From contig JAGATO010000319.1 in NCBI GenBank assembly GCA_017621195.1, positions 1-8,529 on the forward strand: a stretch of 8,529 bases of DNA, in the 5' to 3' direction. The position numbers and the translations under genes are program-made. Position 1 is the first letter of the stretch. Each line of letters opens with the position of its first letter. Positions 1-6,886 of the stretch are shown here, one piece after another. The notes beneath the pieces were generated by a model that did no database searches, had not been told where the DNA came from, and saw only the letters and a program-made list of their open reading frames with translations. Source of the DNA: Bacillota bacterium (lineage in GTDB: Bacteria > Bacillota > Clostridia > Peptostreptococcales > Anaerovoracaceae).

Positions 1-318
1 ATCCCTGCGGAGAGCGAAGCGATTGTTGCAGACCATGGAGCAGCTCACGGAGCCGGTGAAGCAGCGGCAGCGGAAGCGCCGGTGGGAACGCCGGTGAAGT
101 CTCCCATGGTAGGCGTCTTCTACGAAGCGCCGTCGCCGGAGGCGGAGCCGTTCGTTCAGGAGGGCCAGGAAGTGAAGAAGGGCCAGGTGCTCTGCATCAT
201 CGAGGCTATGAAGCTGATGAATGAGATTGCGGCGGAACAGGACGGCGTGGTGACACGGGTCTGCGTGAAAAACGGAGACATCGTGGAATTCGGCCAGCCC
301 CTGCTCTACATCCGATGA
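1..318 (+). CDS. accB: Biotin carboxyl carrier protein of acetyl-CoA carboxylase (AccB), C-terminal part, 5' end outside window
   Basis: This protein carries the biotin that is carboxylated by AccC and then hands the carboxyl group to acetyl-CoA on the AccA/AccD carboxyltransferase, the first committed step of fatty acid synthesis in the cytosol. Reading frame 1 is open from the first base and gives 105 residues before TGA at 316-318. About the first 27 residues are an Ala/Glu/Gly-rich linker, typical of the region between the AccB N-terminus and the biotinyl domain. The lipoyl/biotinyl fold follows, with the motif EAMKLMNEI; the biotinylated lysine is encoded at 211-213. The domain ends in the usual way (NGDIVEFGQPLLYI). 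A GTG at 82 lies in frame but inside the linker, so it is probably not the start. fabZ follows after 33 bases, in the same operon. The biotin motif makes the assignment very secure; the true start is upstream of the window. Confidence 0.95.
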   Translation: MPAESEAIVADHGAAHGAGEAAAAEAPVGTPVKSPMVGVFYEAPSPEAEPFVQEGQEVKKGQVLCIIEAMKLMNEIAAEQDGVVTRVCVKNGDIVEFGQPLLYIR

Positions 319-322
319 GAGA

Positions 323-338
323 CTTCGCAGCTGCGAAG
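323..338 (+). repeat. Perfect 16-base palindrome in the accB-fabZ gap
   Basis: CTTCGCAGCTGCGAAG reads the same on both strands. In mRNA it could form a six-pair stem (CTTCGC/GCGAAG) with an AGCT loop. Its last base adjoins the fabZ ribosome site GGGGGAG (338-344). No T-run follows, so it does not look like a terminator. Its role is unknown: an mRNA stability or translation element and chance are both possible. Confidence 0.5.
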
Positions 339-351
339 GGGGAGATTTCAT

Positions 352-783
352 ATGAACAGAGACGAATTGAAGAAGATCTTACCCCATCGGGAGCCCATGC
401 TCCTGGTGGATGAGGCCCATGTTACGGAGGAGGGAATCGCCGAGGGAACGTATACCGTCCGCGGAGACGAATTCTTTCTCCAGGGGCATTTCCCCGGGAA
501 TCCGGTGGTTCCCGGCGTGATCCTGTGCGAGATCATGGCCCAGTGTTGCTGCGTTCTGCTGCAGGAGACCATGAAGGGCCAGGAGGCGCAGAAGGTGACG
601 CCGTATTACACGGGATTGAACAACGTGAAGTTTCGCAACACCGTCAAACCGGGGGATACGCTGCACATCACCTGTGAGATCGAACGGGTCAAGGAGCCGT
701 TTTACTTTGCCAAGGGTCAGGGAACGGTGGCGGGAAAGAAGTGCATCAGCGCTGATTTTTCCTTCGCCCTGATCAAAGGCTAA
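352..783 (+). CDS. fabZ: 3-hydroxyacyl-[acyl-carrier-protein] dehydratase FabZ
   Basis: FabZ removes water from 3-hydroxyacyl-ACP to give trans-2-enoyl-ACP in each elongation round of type II fatty acid synthesis. The protein has 143 residues, the usual size for this single hot-dog fold family. The N-terminal signature LPHREPMLLVDE is at about residues 10-21. The catalytic block GHFPGNPVVPGV contains His46, and the second catalytic residue Glu60 is in CEIMAQ on the central helix, the expected pair. The ATG at 352 has a strong ribosome site, GGGGGAG, seven bases upstream. The gene sits between accB and accC, the arrangement known from streptococcal and clostridial fab clusters, which separates it from a stand-alone thioesterase-like hot-dog protein. 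One oddity is three consecutive cysteines (65-67) straight after the MAQ motif, where small or hydrophobic residues are usual. FabA is less likely because of the length and the FabZ-type signature. Confidence 0.95.
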   Translation: MNRDELKKILPHREPMLLVDEAHVTEEGIAEGTYTVRGDEFFLQGHFPGNPVVPGVILCEIMAQCCCVLLQETMKGQEAQKVTPYYTGLNNVKFRNTVKPGDTLHITCEIERVKEPFYFAKGQGTVAGKKCISADFSFALIKG

Positions 784-795
784 GAGGAGAGAAGT

Positions 796-2127
796 ATGTT
801 TTCGAAGATTTTGATCGCCAACCGGGGAGAAGTGGCGGTGCGCATCATCCGCGCCTGCAAGGAAATGGGGATCAGCACCGTTGCCGTCTTTTCCGAGGCG
901 GATCGGGATTCGCTGCACGTCAGTCTGGCGGATGAAAGCGTCTGCATCGGACCGGCCCAGGCGAAGGACAGTTATCTGAATATGACGGCCATTCTGTCGG
1001 CGGCAGACGTGACCGGCGCACAGGCCATCCATCCCGGTTACGGGCTGCTGTCGGAAAACGCCAGGTTTGCCCGGCTGTGCCGTGAGAGCAACATCGCCTT
1101 CATCGGTCCCTCTGCGGAGATCATCTCCCGGATGGGCGACAAGGATCAGGCGCGCCGCACCATGATCGAAGCCGGCGTTCCGGTGATTCCGGGAACGGAT
1201 GTGCTGGACTCAGCGGAACAGGCCCGCAGGGAGGCAGCCCGCATCGGCTATCCCGTCTTGGTGAAGGCCAGATCCGGCGGCGGCGGTCGCGGAATCCGAC
1301 TGGTGGAAAACGAAGAGCAGATGGAACAGGCCTTTCGAACGGCTTCGGCGGAAGCGAAAGCGGCCTTCGGAGACGGCGGCCTGTACATCGAGAAATATCT
1401 GAAGCCAACGAAACACATCGAGCTGCAGATCCTCTGCGACAGGCAGGGAAACGTGGTCTGTCTGGGCGAGCGGGAATGCTCCGTACAGCGTAAGAATCAA
1501 AAGCTGCTGGAGGAATGTCCGTCGCCTTCGATCTCTCAGGAGCTGCGGGAACGGATGATGGACGCTGTCGTCCGGGCGGCCAGGGCCGTGGATTATGAAA
1601 ACGCCGGAACGCTGGAATTTCTGGTGGATCGGGAGAGGAACTTCTACTTCATGGAGATGAATACGCGGCTGCAGGTGGAACACACCGTGACGGAAATGGT
1701 CAGCGGCGTTGATATCGTCAAGTGGCAGATCCGCATTGCGGCAGGTGCTGCGCTGGATTTCACCCAGAAGGATGTGGTGACCCGCGGGAAGGCCATCGAA
1801 TGCCGCATCAACGCGGAGGATCCGGACAACGGCTATCGGCCCAGCTCCGGAACCATCGAGATGCTCCACACGCCGGGCGGTCCCTGGGTCAGGTTCGACA
1901 GCTTTGTCTACCAGGGCTACGACATCCCGCCGTTTTACGATTCCATGATCGGAAAGCTGATTGTGAAGGCGGCAACGCGGGAGGAAGCCATCCGCAAGAT
2001 GAAGGCATCCCTGTGCGAGCTGGTCATCGAGGGCGTTCCCACCAACTGCGATCTGCAGCTGGAGATCCTGTCGGATCCCCGGTTTGAGGCGGGAGACTAC
2101 TACACGGACTTCATGGAGGGATTATGA
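796..2127 (+). CDS. accC: Biotin carboxylase subunit of acetyl-CoA carboxylase (AccC)
   Basis: AccC uses ATP and bicarbonate to carboxylate the biotin on AccB. The 443 residues match the usual length of about 450. The order is the biotin carboxylase N-terminal domain (FSKILIANRGEVAVRIIRACKEMG from residue 2), the ATP-grasp domain, and the C-terminal domain (ECRINAEDP onward). Visible active-site elements are the ATP-binding Lys157 with the following glycine-rich loop RSGGGGRG, the block EMNTRLQVEH (Glu287, Asn289, Arg291, Glu295) that binds metal and bicarbonate, and Arg337 in CRINAED. These fall one residue before the equivalent E. coli positions. The length and lack of a fused biotinyl domain argue against pyruvate or propionyl-CoA carboxylase, and the neighbours confirm acetyl-CoA carboxylase. 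The start ATG has GAGGAG six bases upstream and lies 12 bases after fabZ. Its stop overlaps the accD start, so the two are probably translationally coupled. Confidence 0.96.
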   Translation: MFSKILIANRGEVAVRIIRACKEMGISTVAVFSEADRDSLHVSLADESVCIGPAQAKDSYLNMTAILSAADVTGAQAIHPGYGLLSENARFARLCRESNIAFIGPSAEIISRMGDKDQARRTMIEAGVPVIPGTDVLDSAEQARREAARIGYPVLVKARSGGGGRGIRLVENEEQMEQAFRTASAEAKAAFGDGGLYIEKYLKPTKHIELQILCDRQGNVVCLGERECSVQRKNQKLLEECPSPSISQELRERMMDAVVRAARAVDYENAGTLEFLVDRERNFYFMEMNTRLQVEHTVTEMVSGVDIVKWQIRIAAGAALDFTQKDVVTRGKAIECRINAEDPDNGYRPSSGTIEMLHTPGGPWVRFDSFVYQGYDIPPFYDSMIGKLIVKAATREEAIRKMKASLCELVIEGVPTNCDLQLEILSDPRFEAGDYYTDFMEGL

Positions 2128-3005
2128 TGTATCGGGGATTGTTTCGAAAACCGAAGAATACCTTGGAGATCCGCGACGGCGAGATGGAATTGAGCCGTCC
2201 TCACATCGCGGATGACGCCTATATGAAGTGTCCCGACTGCGGCAGGACGCTGTACGTTCAGGACGTGCAGGATAACCTGGATCTGTGTCCCGACTGCGGC
2301 CACCATTTCAAGATGAAGGTGCGCCGTCGGGTGGAGATGATCGCGGACGAGGGAACGTTTACGGAGCTTACACTGAAATCGAAGAACCGGGCCAGAGCTG
2401 AAAATCCCATCGATTTTCCGGAGTATGAGGAAAAGCTGGCTGCAGCTGCGAGAAAGAGCGGCGAGAATGAGGGTGTCCTCTGCGGTACGGCCAAAATCGG
2501 CGGCCTGGATACCTGCCTGTTCGTCATGGACATGGATTTTATGATGGGCAGCATGGGAACCGTGGTAGGCGAACGGCTGACCGGGCTCTTTGAGTACGCC
2601 GTGAATCGGCGGCTGCCAGTGGTGGGCTATACGGTCAGCGGCGGTGCCAGAATGCAGGAGGGAATCCTGTCCTTGATGCAGATGGCCAAGGTAAGCGGCG
2701 CTGTGAAGCGTCACAGCGATGCGGGTCTGCTGTACGTGGTGGTCCTTACCGACCCCACCACCGGCGGCGTTACGGCAAGCTTCGCCATGGAGGGCGACGT
2801 GATTTTGGCAGAACCGGGCGCGTTGATCGGATTTGCCGGTCCCCGGGTCATCGAGCAGACGATTTTGCAGAAGCTGCCTCCCGGGTTTCAGCGGGCGGAG
2901 CTTCTGTTGAAGAAGGGATTCGTGGACGATATCGTACCGCGGAAGGAGCAGAAGCACTATCTGACCAATCTGCTGGGACTTCACAGCGACAGGATTACGA
3001 TTTAA
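2127..3005 (+). CDS. accD: Acetyl-CoA carboxylase carboxyltransferase subunit beta (AccD)
   Basis: AccD is the zinc-ribbon half of the carboxyltransferase that moves the carboxyl group from biotin to acetyl-CoA, forming malonyl-CoA with AccA. The product has 292 residues, normal for the family. The N-terminal zinc ribbon is complete: Cys35-x2-Cys38 and Cys54-x2-Cys57. The crotonase-like core shows SGGARMQEG (171-179), then TDPTTGGVTASFAMEGD and GPRVIEQT, which are typical of AccD. Two adjacent ATG codons are possible. The one at 2127 lies seven bases after GGAGG (2115-2119), and the one at 2124 only four, so 2127 is preferred; 2124 would add one Met. The accC stop TGA shares its last base with this start (TGATG), which suggests coupled translation and equal output of the subunits. 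A gap of 83 bases separates it from accA. Confidence 0.95.
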   Translation: MYRGLFRKPKNTLEIRDGEMELSRPHIADDAYMKCPDCGRTLYVQDVQDNLDLCPDCGHHFKMKVRRRVEMIADEGTFTELTLKSKNRARAENPIDFPEYEEKLAAAARKSGENEGVLCGTAKIGGLDTCLFVMDMDFMMGSMGTVVGERLTGLFEYAVNRRLPVVGYTVSGGARMQEGILSLMQMAKVSGAVKRHSDAGLLYVVVLTDPTTGGVTASFAMEGDVILAEPGALIGFAGPRVIEQTILQKLPPGFQRAELLLKKGFVDDIVPRKEQKHYLTNLLGLHSDRITI

Positions 3006-3088
3006 TTCGACTTGGCGCGATTTGATGCGGGCGGAATTCGCGGACTGCGTTTCGGTTTGCGTATGCGATTTACAGAAAGGGAAAGCTA

Positions 3089-3889
3089 GTGGAAGCAGAA
3101 AAATTCAGAGCATATCAGCGCGTGGAGGCGGCCAGAGCCAAAGGACGTCCCACGGGCCGGGATTACATCGAAAATTTGATCAGCGATTTTACGGAATTCC
3201 ACGGCGACCGGAGATTCGGTGACGACAAGGCCATCGTGGCCGGCATCGGCCGGCTGAAGAACATGCCGGTGACCGTGATTGCCATGGATAAGGGCCGGAC
3301 CACCAAAGAGAAGGTGGGCAACAATTTTGGCTCGCCCCATCCGGAAGGCTATCGCAAGGCTCTGCGTCAGATGAAGCTGGCGGAGAAGTTCCACCGTCCC
3401 GTTCTGTGCATTGTGGACACGTCGGGAGCCTATCCCGGTATCGGCGCGGAGGAACGGGGGCAGGGTCAGGCCATCGCGGAAAATCTGATGGAGATGATGA
3501 CGTTGAAGACGCCCATCATCAGTCTGTTCATCGGGGAAGGCGGTTCCGGCGGCGCTTTGGCGCTGGCTGTGGCGGATCGGATCTACATGATGGAAAACGC
3601 CGTCTATTCGGTGATTTCGCCGGAAGGCTGCGCCAGCATTCTCTGGAAGGATGCCAAGCGTATGAAGGAGGCGGCGGAATGTCTGAAGCTGACGGCCCAG
3701 GATCTGAAGGAGCTGGGAGTGGCGGACCGGGTCATCTCGGAGCCGGAGGAGTTCAAGGCGGGTTCCCGTCAGGCAAAGCGGGTGTATTACACGCTGGAAG
3801 ATCTCCTGTATGAGGAATTTCAGTGGGCGAAACAGCGGCCCGTGGAACAGCTTCTGGAAGAGCGGTATCAGCGGTTTCGGAAGTTTTAG
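3089..3889 (+). CDS. accA: Acetyl-CoA carboxylase carboxyltransferase subunit alpha (AccA), short form, GTG start
   Basis: AccA pairs with AccD to form the carboxyltransferase that makes malonyl-CoA. The product has 266 residues. It lacks much of the N-terminal extension of the E. coli protein (about 319) and resembles the shorter Gram-positive form. Hallmarks are FHGDRRFGDDKAIV (37-50), the HPEGYRKALRQMKLAEKF block, DTSGAYPGIGAEERGQGQAIA (110-130), the oxyanion-hole glycines in GEGGSGGALALAVADR, and the ending LLEERYQRFRKF, close to streptococcal AccA. The start is GTG: AAAGGGA lies about seven bases upstream, and the frame has no ATG before an in-frame stop at 3023. This is the last gene of the operon, and a hairpin follows 11 bases after its stop. 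Confidence 0.95.
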   Translation: MEAEKFRAYQRVEAARAKGRPTGRDYIENLISDFTEFHGDRRFGDDKAIVAGIGRLKNMPVTVIAMDKGRTTKEKVGNNFGSPHPEGYRKALRQMKLAEKFHRPVLCIVDTSGAYPGIGAEERGQGQAIAENLMEMMTLKTPIISLFIGEGGSGGALALAVADRIYMMENAVYSVISPEGCASILWKDAKRMKEAAECLKLTAQDLKELGVADRVISEPEEFKAGSRQAKRVYYTLEDLLYEEFQWAKQRPVEQLLEERYQRFRKF

Positions 3890-3900
3890 CGGCAATAAAC

Positions 3901-3933
3901 AAAGGGCGAATTCCTCTGCGGAACTCGCCCTTT
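3901..3933. terminator. Bidirectional intrinsic terminator between accA and the convergent permease gene
   Basis: The arms AAAGGGCGAATTCC (3901-3914) and GGAACTCGCCCTTT (3920-3933) pair over 14 positions with a single A-C mismatch and a TCTGC loop. On the plus strand the arm ends in TTTT and more T-rich sequence follows (TTATTTT at 3940-3946). On the minus strand the stem runs into TTTGTTTATT. The hairpin lies between two stop codons of convergent genes (accA 3887-3889, permease 3952-3954), so it probably ends both transcripts. Confidence 0.85.
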
Positions 3934-3951
3934 TGCGACTTATTTTATCTC

Positions 3952-5358
3952 TTAGATTCCGATGGCTACCGCAATGACGATCAGGATGCACTGCAGTAGT
4001 ACGATCATGCCGAACAGCGGTGTGATGAACTTATACCACTTGTTCAGACCGATACCCATGATACCGCATTCCGTAGCTACTGCGGTGGGCCAGAACATGT
4101 TGGAGAAACCGTCACCAAACTGGAATGCGATAACTGCAACTTCTCTGGACTGTCCGATTAAGTCTGCTACCGGCGCCAGAATAGGCATCGTTACAACGGC
4201 CTGACCGGAACCGGAAGGAATGAAGAAGTTGACCAGATTCTGAACGAGAACCATACCGATGGCATTGACGGAAGACGGAAGGGTAGAAACCACATTGGCC
4301 AGCGCGTTAACGCAGGTGTCGATGATGTTGCCGTCGGTCATAACGATGGAAACGGCTCTTGCAACACCGACCAGCATGGCGCCGAACAGAGCACTCTTTG
4401 CACCGGCTACGAACATTTCTGCGATTTCATTGGAGCTGAGCCTGTAAATGAGGCAGGTAATTACCATGAATACGAGGAACAGCGTTGCGATTTCCGTCAG
4501 ATACCAGCCTTCTACGATGATACCCACGATCATGATGACGATCAGTGCTACGAAACCGAGCAGGGCCAGTTTATGCTGGGTGGAGAATTCAGACTGCATG
4601 ATTTCTTCTTTCGTACCCATGCCTTCCATTCCCGTTAAAGCATTGGGATCACCATACATAACGCTCTTCGTCGGGTCTTTGCGGATTTTTTTCGCATAGC
4701 GCATCACATATGCGATTGCCACTGCTTCGAAAAGAATGAAACTAATAATACGGAAAGCCAGAAGCTTCGGGGTTACCAGTTCCACTTCTGCGACTGCGGA
4801 CGCGATACCGATGGTGAACGGATTCAGGGTTGCTGCGGCGAAGCCGGTTGCAACACCTACGAATACGATGGCGCCGCCGACTACCCGGTCATATCCCAGA
4901 GCAATTGCGATTACCATGAAGGCCGGTATCAATGCGTAGGTTTCTTCAAACATACCGAAGGTCGTGCCGCCCAGACCGAATAACAGCATAAATGCCGGTA
5001 TGATCAGCACATCTTTATTGCCCAGTTTCCGAAGAAGCATACCGGTCAGGGCGTTCAATGCACCTTTTTCGGAGAGAACATTGACATAAGAGGCTGCGAA
5101 CAAAATGAAGAATATGATATCCGCAGCGTCATAAAAGCCGTTAAAGATGCTTTCCAGAAAACCTCTGATGCCTACCGGAGTTTGTTCAATCGCCTGATAG
5201 CTTCCCGGAATAACCAGATATCTTTCCAGTTCTTCATCATATGCTCTTTCAAAGCTTCCTGCCGGTACAATCCAGGTAGCAATGGTACAGAATAGGACGA
5301 TAAGTACGATCAGAACATACGGATTGGGGCTCCAGCCCTTTTTCTCTTTCTTATTCAT
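3952..5358 (-). CDS. YfcC-family (DcuC superfamily) membrane permease
   Basis: This is an integral membrane transporter of 468 residues, about the usual length of YfcC-type carriers (C4-dicarboxylate anaerobic carrier-like). The opening is typical: a short Lys-rich cytosolic tail, a first membrane helix (about 13-32) ending WIVPAGSFER, then an IPGSYQ segment. The conserved stretch GLGGTTFGMFEETYALIPAF lies at about 128-147, NFFIPSGSGQAVVTMPILAP at 377-396, and GDGFSNMFWPT near 415-425. About a dozen hydrophobic segments can be picked out, with a hydrophilic cytosolic-type loop at 221-262. The ATG has AGGAGG seven bases upstream. Substrate is uncertain: the wider family includes dicarboxylate carriers and basic amino acid or peptide-related transporters, and a peptidase next door favours an amino acid, peptide or related compound. 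Its own promoter (5446-5476) nearly copies the peptidase promoter, so the two are probably induced together. Confidence 0.88.
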   Translation of the reverse strand: MNKKEKKGWSPNPYVLIVLIVLFCTIATWIVPAGSFERAYDEELERYLVIPGSYQAIEQTPVGIRGFLESIFNGFYDAADIIFFILFAASYVNVLSEKGALNALTGMLLRKLGNKDVLIIPAFMLLFGLGGTTFGMFEETYALIPAFMVIAIALGYDRVVGGAIVFVGVATGFAAATLNPFTIGIASAVAEVELVTPKLLAFRIISFILFEAVAIAYVMRYAKKIRKDPTKSVMYGDPNALTGMEGMGTKEEIMQSEFSTQHKLALLGFVALIVIMIVGIIVEGWYLTEIATLFLVFMVITCLIYRLSSNEIAEMFVAGAKSALFGAMLVGVARAVSIVMTDGNIIDTCVNALANVVSTLPSSVNAIGMVLVQNLVNFFIPSGSGQAVVTMPILAPVADLIGQSREVAVIAFQFGDGFSNMFWPTAVATECGIMGIGLNKWYKFITPLFGMIVLLQCILIVIAVAIGI

Positions 5359-5445
5359 GATGTTTCCTCCTATGAAATTGTGTAAGGTGAAGAAAGAAAT
5401 GATTGTAATGAATGCACATGTGTGCGAAACATATCTTATAATTTA

Positions 5446-5476
5446 AATGTAAACCCCGTGGTAACCACGGGGTCAA
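5446..5476 (-). promoter_or_regulatory. MerR-type promoter and operator of the permease gene
   Basis: On the minus strand the -35 box is TTGACC (5476-5471) and the -10 box TACATT (5451-5446), separated by 19 bases. The spacer holds most of a perfect dyad at 5453-5473: arms ACCCCGTGGT and ACCACGGGGT with one central base. Eight A residues lie just upstream of the -35 on this strand (5485-5478), which may act as an UP-like element. A start would be expected near 5439, leaving about 80 bases of leader before the permease ATG. Promoters of MerR-family activators typically have 19-20-base spacers containing the operator, and the regulator gene is in the same module. The -10 match is weak (TACATT), consistent with a promoter needing an activator. 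Not shown experimentally. Confidence 0.75.
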
Positions 5477-5502
5477 GTTTTTTTTCACAAAAGAATTCGA
5501 CA

Positions 5503-6795
5503 CTAAATGATGGCCTCCTGATACAGATACAGTGTATAAACTTCCGCACCCAGAAGGAAACTTGATACGGGCATCTGTTCGTTTTCCATGTGTGCACAAT
5601 CCGGTTCTTCCGGGAATACCGGGCCCCAGCTTACGAAATTCGGCACGGATTTCGCATAGGTGCAGCCCGCTGCCGGCAAAAATTCATTCTTCTTGCCGCA
5701 GGCCTCATAGACTTCCTTCATGCGGGTCAGCCACGGCTGGTTGCTGTCCAGATAGATCGGGGACAGGCTTTCCCTAATATGGAGATCATAATGATAGGCG
5801 TTCGCCTGACTTTCGAAAGCAGCCTGAATATTCTCGTTGGGAATGTCGAAGGCCTGTCGCACGTTAAAATTGATGCGGATATTTCGTCCTTCCTGCGTCA
5901 AAATCGTCGGAACAATCGTGGTATTCATTTTGTATTCTTCCGGTACGGTGAGTTCTGTTCTCCTTAATGGCAGAAGCGACGAATACACATCCCTGGGGAA
6001 GAAGTCCTGCAAAAACCGCACGAAATCAAACCCGGTATCGGCCAGCTCGTCCGCCAGCTTCAACATGGCGTTGTCTCCCAGCTCCGGCGTGGAACTGTGG
6101 GCCGCGCATCCCGTCACGCGATGCAGCTTGCCGTTGTGGCAATATGTGCCCTCTGACGGTACGCTGTTTGCCGCGGAACCGCAGCGGAAGTCCGAATAGC
6201 CTTCCGGCAGCTCCTGACGGAACAGCACTTCAATATCCATATAACCGTTTTCGGCATTAAAAATCGGGAAATTTCCGTCGGGAGAATAACCGTAATCAGG
6301 CAGTTCAAATTCTTCTTTATAATGCGCCATATCCACCCACGTAGCTTCTTCGCTGGTACCCACGATCAGCTGCACTTTTTTCGTAAACTTCGATACATGC
6401 TCCATCAGGAACTTCAGAGCGTACAGGCTGACGATGACCGGCCCCTTATCGTCCACGATGCCGCGTCCGTAAAGAGTTTCGTCTTTCTCTGTCAGGGTAA
6501 ACGGTTCATACGTCCACGCCTGGCGGTTTCCGATATCGACCACATCCACGTGTGTCAGAATGCCCACCGTGGTGTCGCCTTCTCCCACTTCGATCACCGC
6601 TACATCGCCGTATTTTCCCACGGTTGTTTTCATCCCGAAAGCGCGTGCGGTATCCGCCACATACCACAGCGCCTCCTTGCAGCAATCTCTGTCTTCCGTG
6701 ACACTTGCGAATTCCATCAATGCTTTCAAGTGCGCATACATTTCTTCTTTTCGATCAAGAAAATAACGCTGTATTTGTTTCTGCATCTCTTTCAT
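5503..6795 (-). CDS. M20-family metallopeptidase, PepV/Sapep-like dipeptidase
   Basis: This is a predicted cytosolic zinc (or manganese) peptidase of 430 residues, slightly shorter than typical PepV (about 470). The M20 metal and catalytic motifs are all present: THVDVVD with His82 (metal) and Asp84 (catalytic), GRGIVDDKGP with Asp115/116 (bridging metal ligand), GTSEEATW with Glu149 (general base) and Glu150 (metal), YSPDGNFP with Asp173 (metal), and HMENEQMP with His402 (metal). The lid domain has GCAAHSSTPELGDNA around His233, as in PepV-type enzymes that contact the substrate through this domain. Likely substrates are dipeptides or N-acylated amino acids; the sequence does not decide. The ATG at 6795-6793 has AAGGAAA about ten bases upstream, which is modest; an ATG three codons later is an alternative. 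The stop lies 26 bases before the permease -35 box with no terminator between, so readthrough into the permease is also likely. Confidence 0.9.
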   Translation of the reverse strand: MKEMQKQIQRYFLDRKEEMYAHLKALMEFASVTEDRDCCKEALWYVADTARAFGMKTTVGKYGDVAVIEVGEGDTTVGILTHVDVVDIGNRQAWTYEPFTLTEKDETLYGRGIVDDKGPVIVSLYALKFLMEHVSKFTKKVQLIVGTSEEATWVDMAHYKEEFELPDYGYSPDGNFPIFNAENGYMDIEVLFRQELPEGYSDFRCGSAANSVPSEGTYCHNGKLHRVTGCAAHSSTPELGDNAMLKLADELADTGFDFVRFLQDFFPRDVYSSLLPLRRTELTVPEEYKMNTTIVPTILTQEGRNIRINFNVRQAFDIPNENIQAAFESQANAYHYDLHIRESLSPIYLDSNQPWLTRMKEVYEACGKKNEFLPAAGCTYAKSVPNFVSWGPVFPEEPDCAHMENEQMPVSSFLLGAEVYTLYLYQEAII

Positions 6796-6855
6796 CCCGG
6801 TCGTTTCCTTTCTCTCCTATGAGTGCTCCGTGCATTTTCTCTGACATCATAGAAA

Positions 6856-6886
6856 AGTATAAACCCCGTGGTGTCCACAGGGTCAA
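6856..6886 (-). promoter_or_regulatory. MerR-type promoter and operator of the peptidase gene
   Basis: On the minus strand the -35 box is TTGACC (6886-6881) and the -10 box TATACT (6861-6856), with a 19-base spacer. The dyad at 6863-6883 has one perfect arm, ACCCCGTGGT, and a second arm matching 8 of 10 positions. Over 33 bases (6855-6887 against 5445-5477) the site matches the permease promoter at 28 positions. An A-tract again lies upstream (6897-6892 on this strand). The stop codon of the regulator gene, TGA at 6885-6883, lies inside the -35 box, so regulator end and promoter are fused. The start would fall near 6849, about 55 bases before the peptidase ATG. Confidence 0.78.

Noticed and set aside
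379..1032. Open frame of 217 codons on the minus strand opposite fabZ and accC
   Set aside because: It spans two convincingly coding plus-strand genes and shows no domain.
2100..2984. Open frame of 294 codons on the minus strand opposite accD
   Set aside because: It is a shadow of accD: low-complexity His/Leu/Gln-rich product, no recognisable domain, and the plus-strand frame has full family motifs.
3086..3991. Open frame of 301 codons on the minus strand opposite accA
   Set aside because: It runs across the convergent terminator and lies opposite a complete AccA; the Arg/His-rich product has no family signature.
5453..5485. Hairpin followed by eight T residues on the plus strand, resembling an intrinsic terminator
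   Set aside because: No plus-strand gene reads into it. A near copy occurs before the peptidase gene, and on the minus strand both fall exactly between -35 and -10 boxes, so operator is the better reading.
6755..6836. Short 26-codon frame overlapping the peptidase start on the minus strand
   Set aside because: No convincing ribosome site, out of frame with the peptidase, and nothing to distinguish it from chance.
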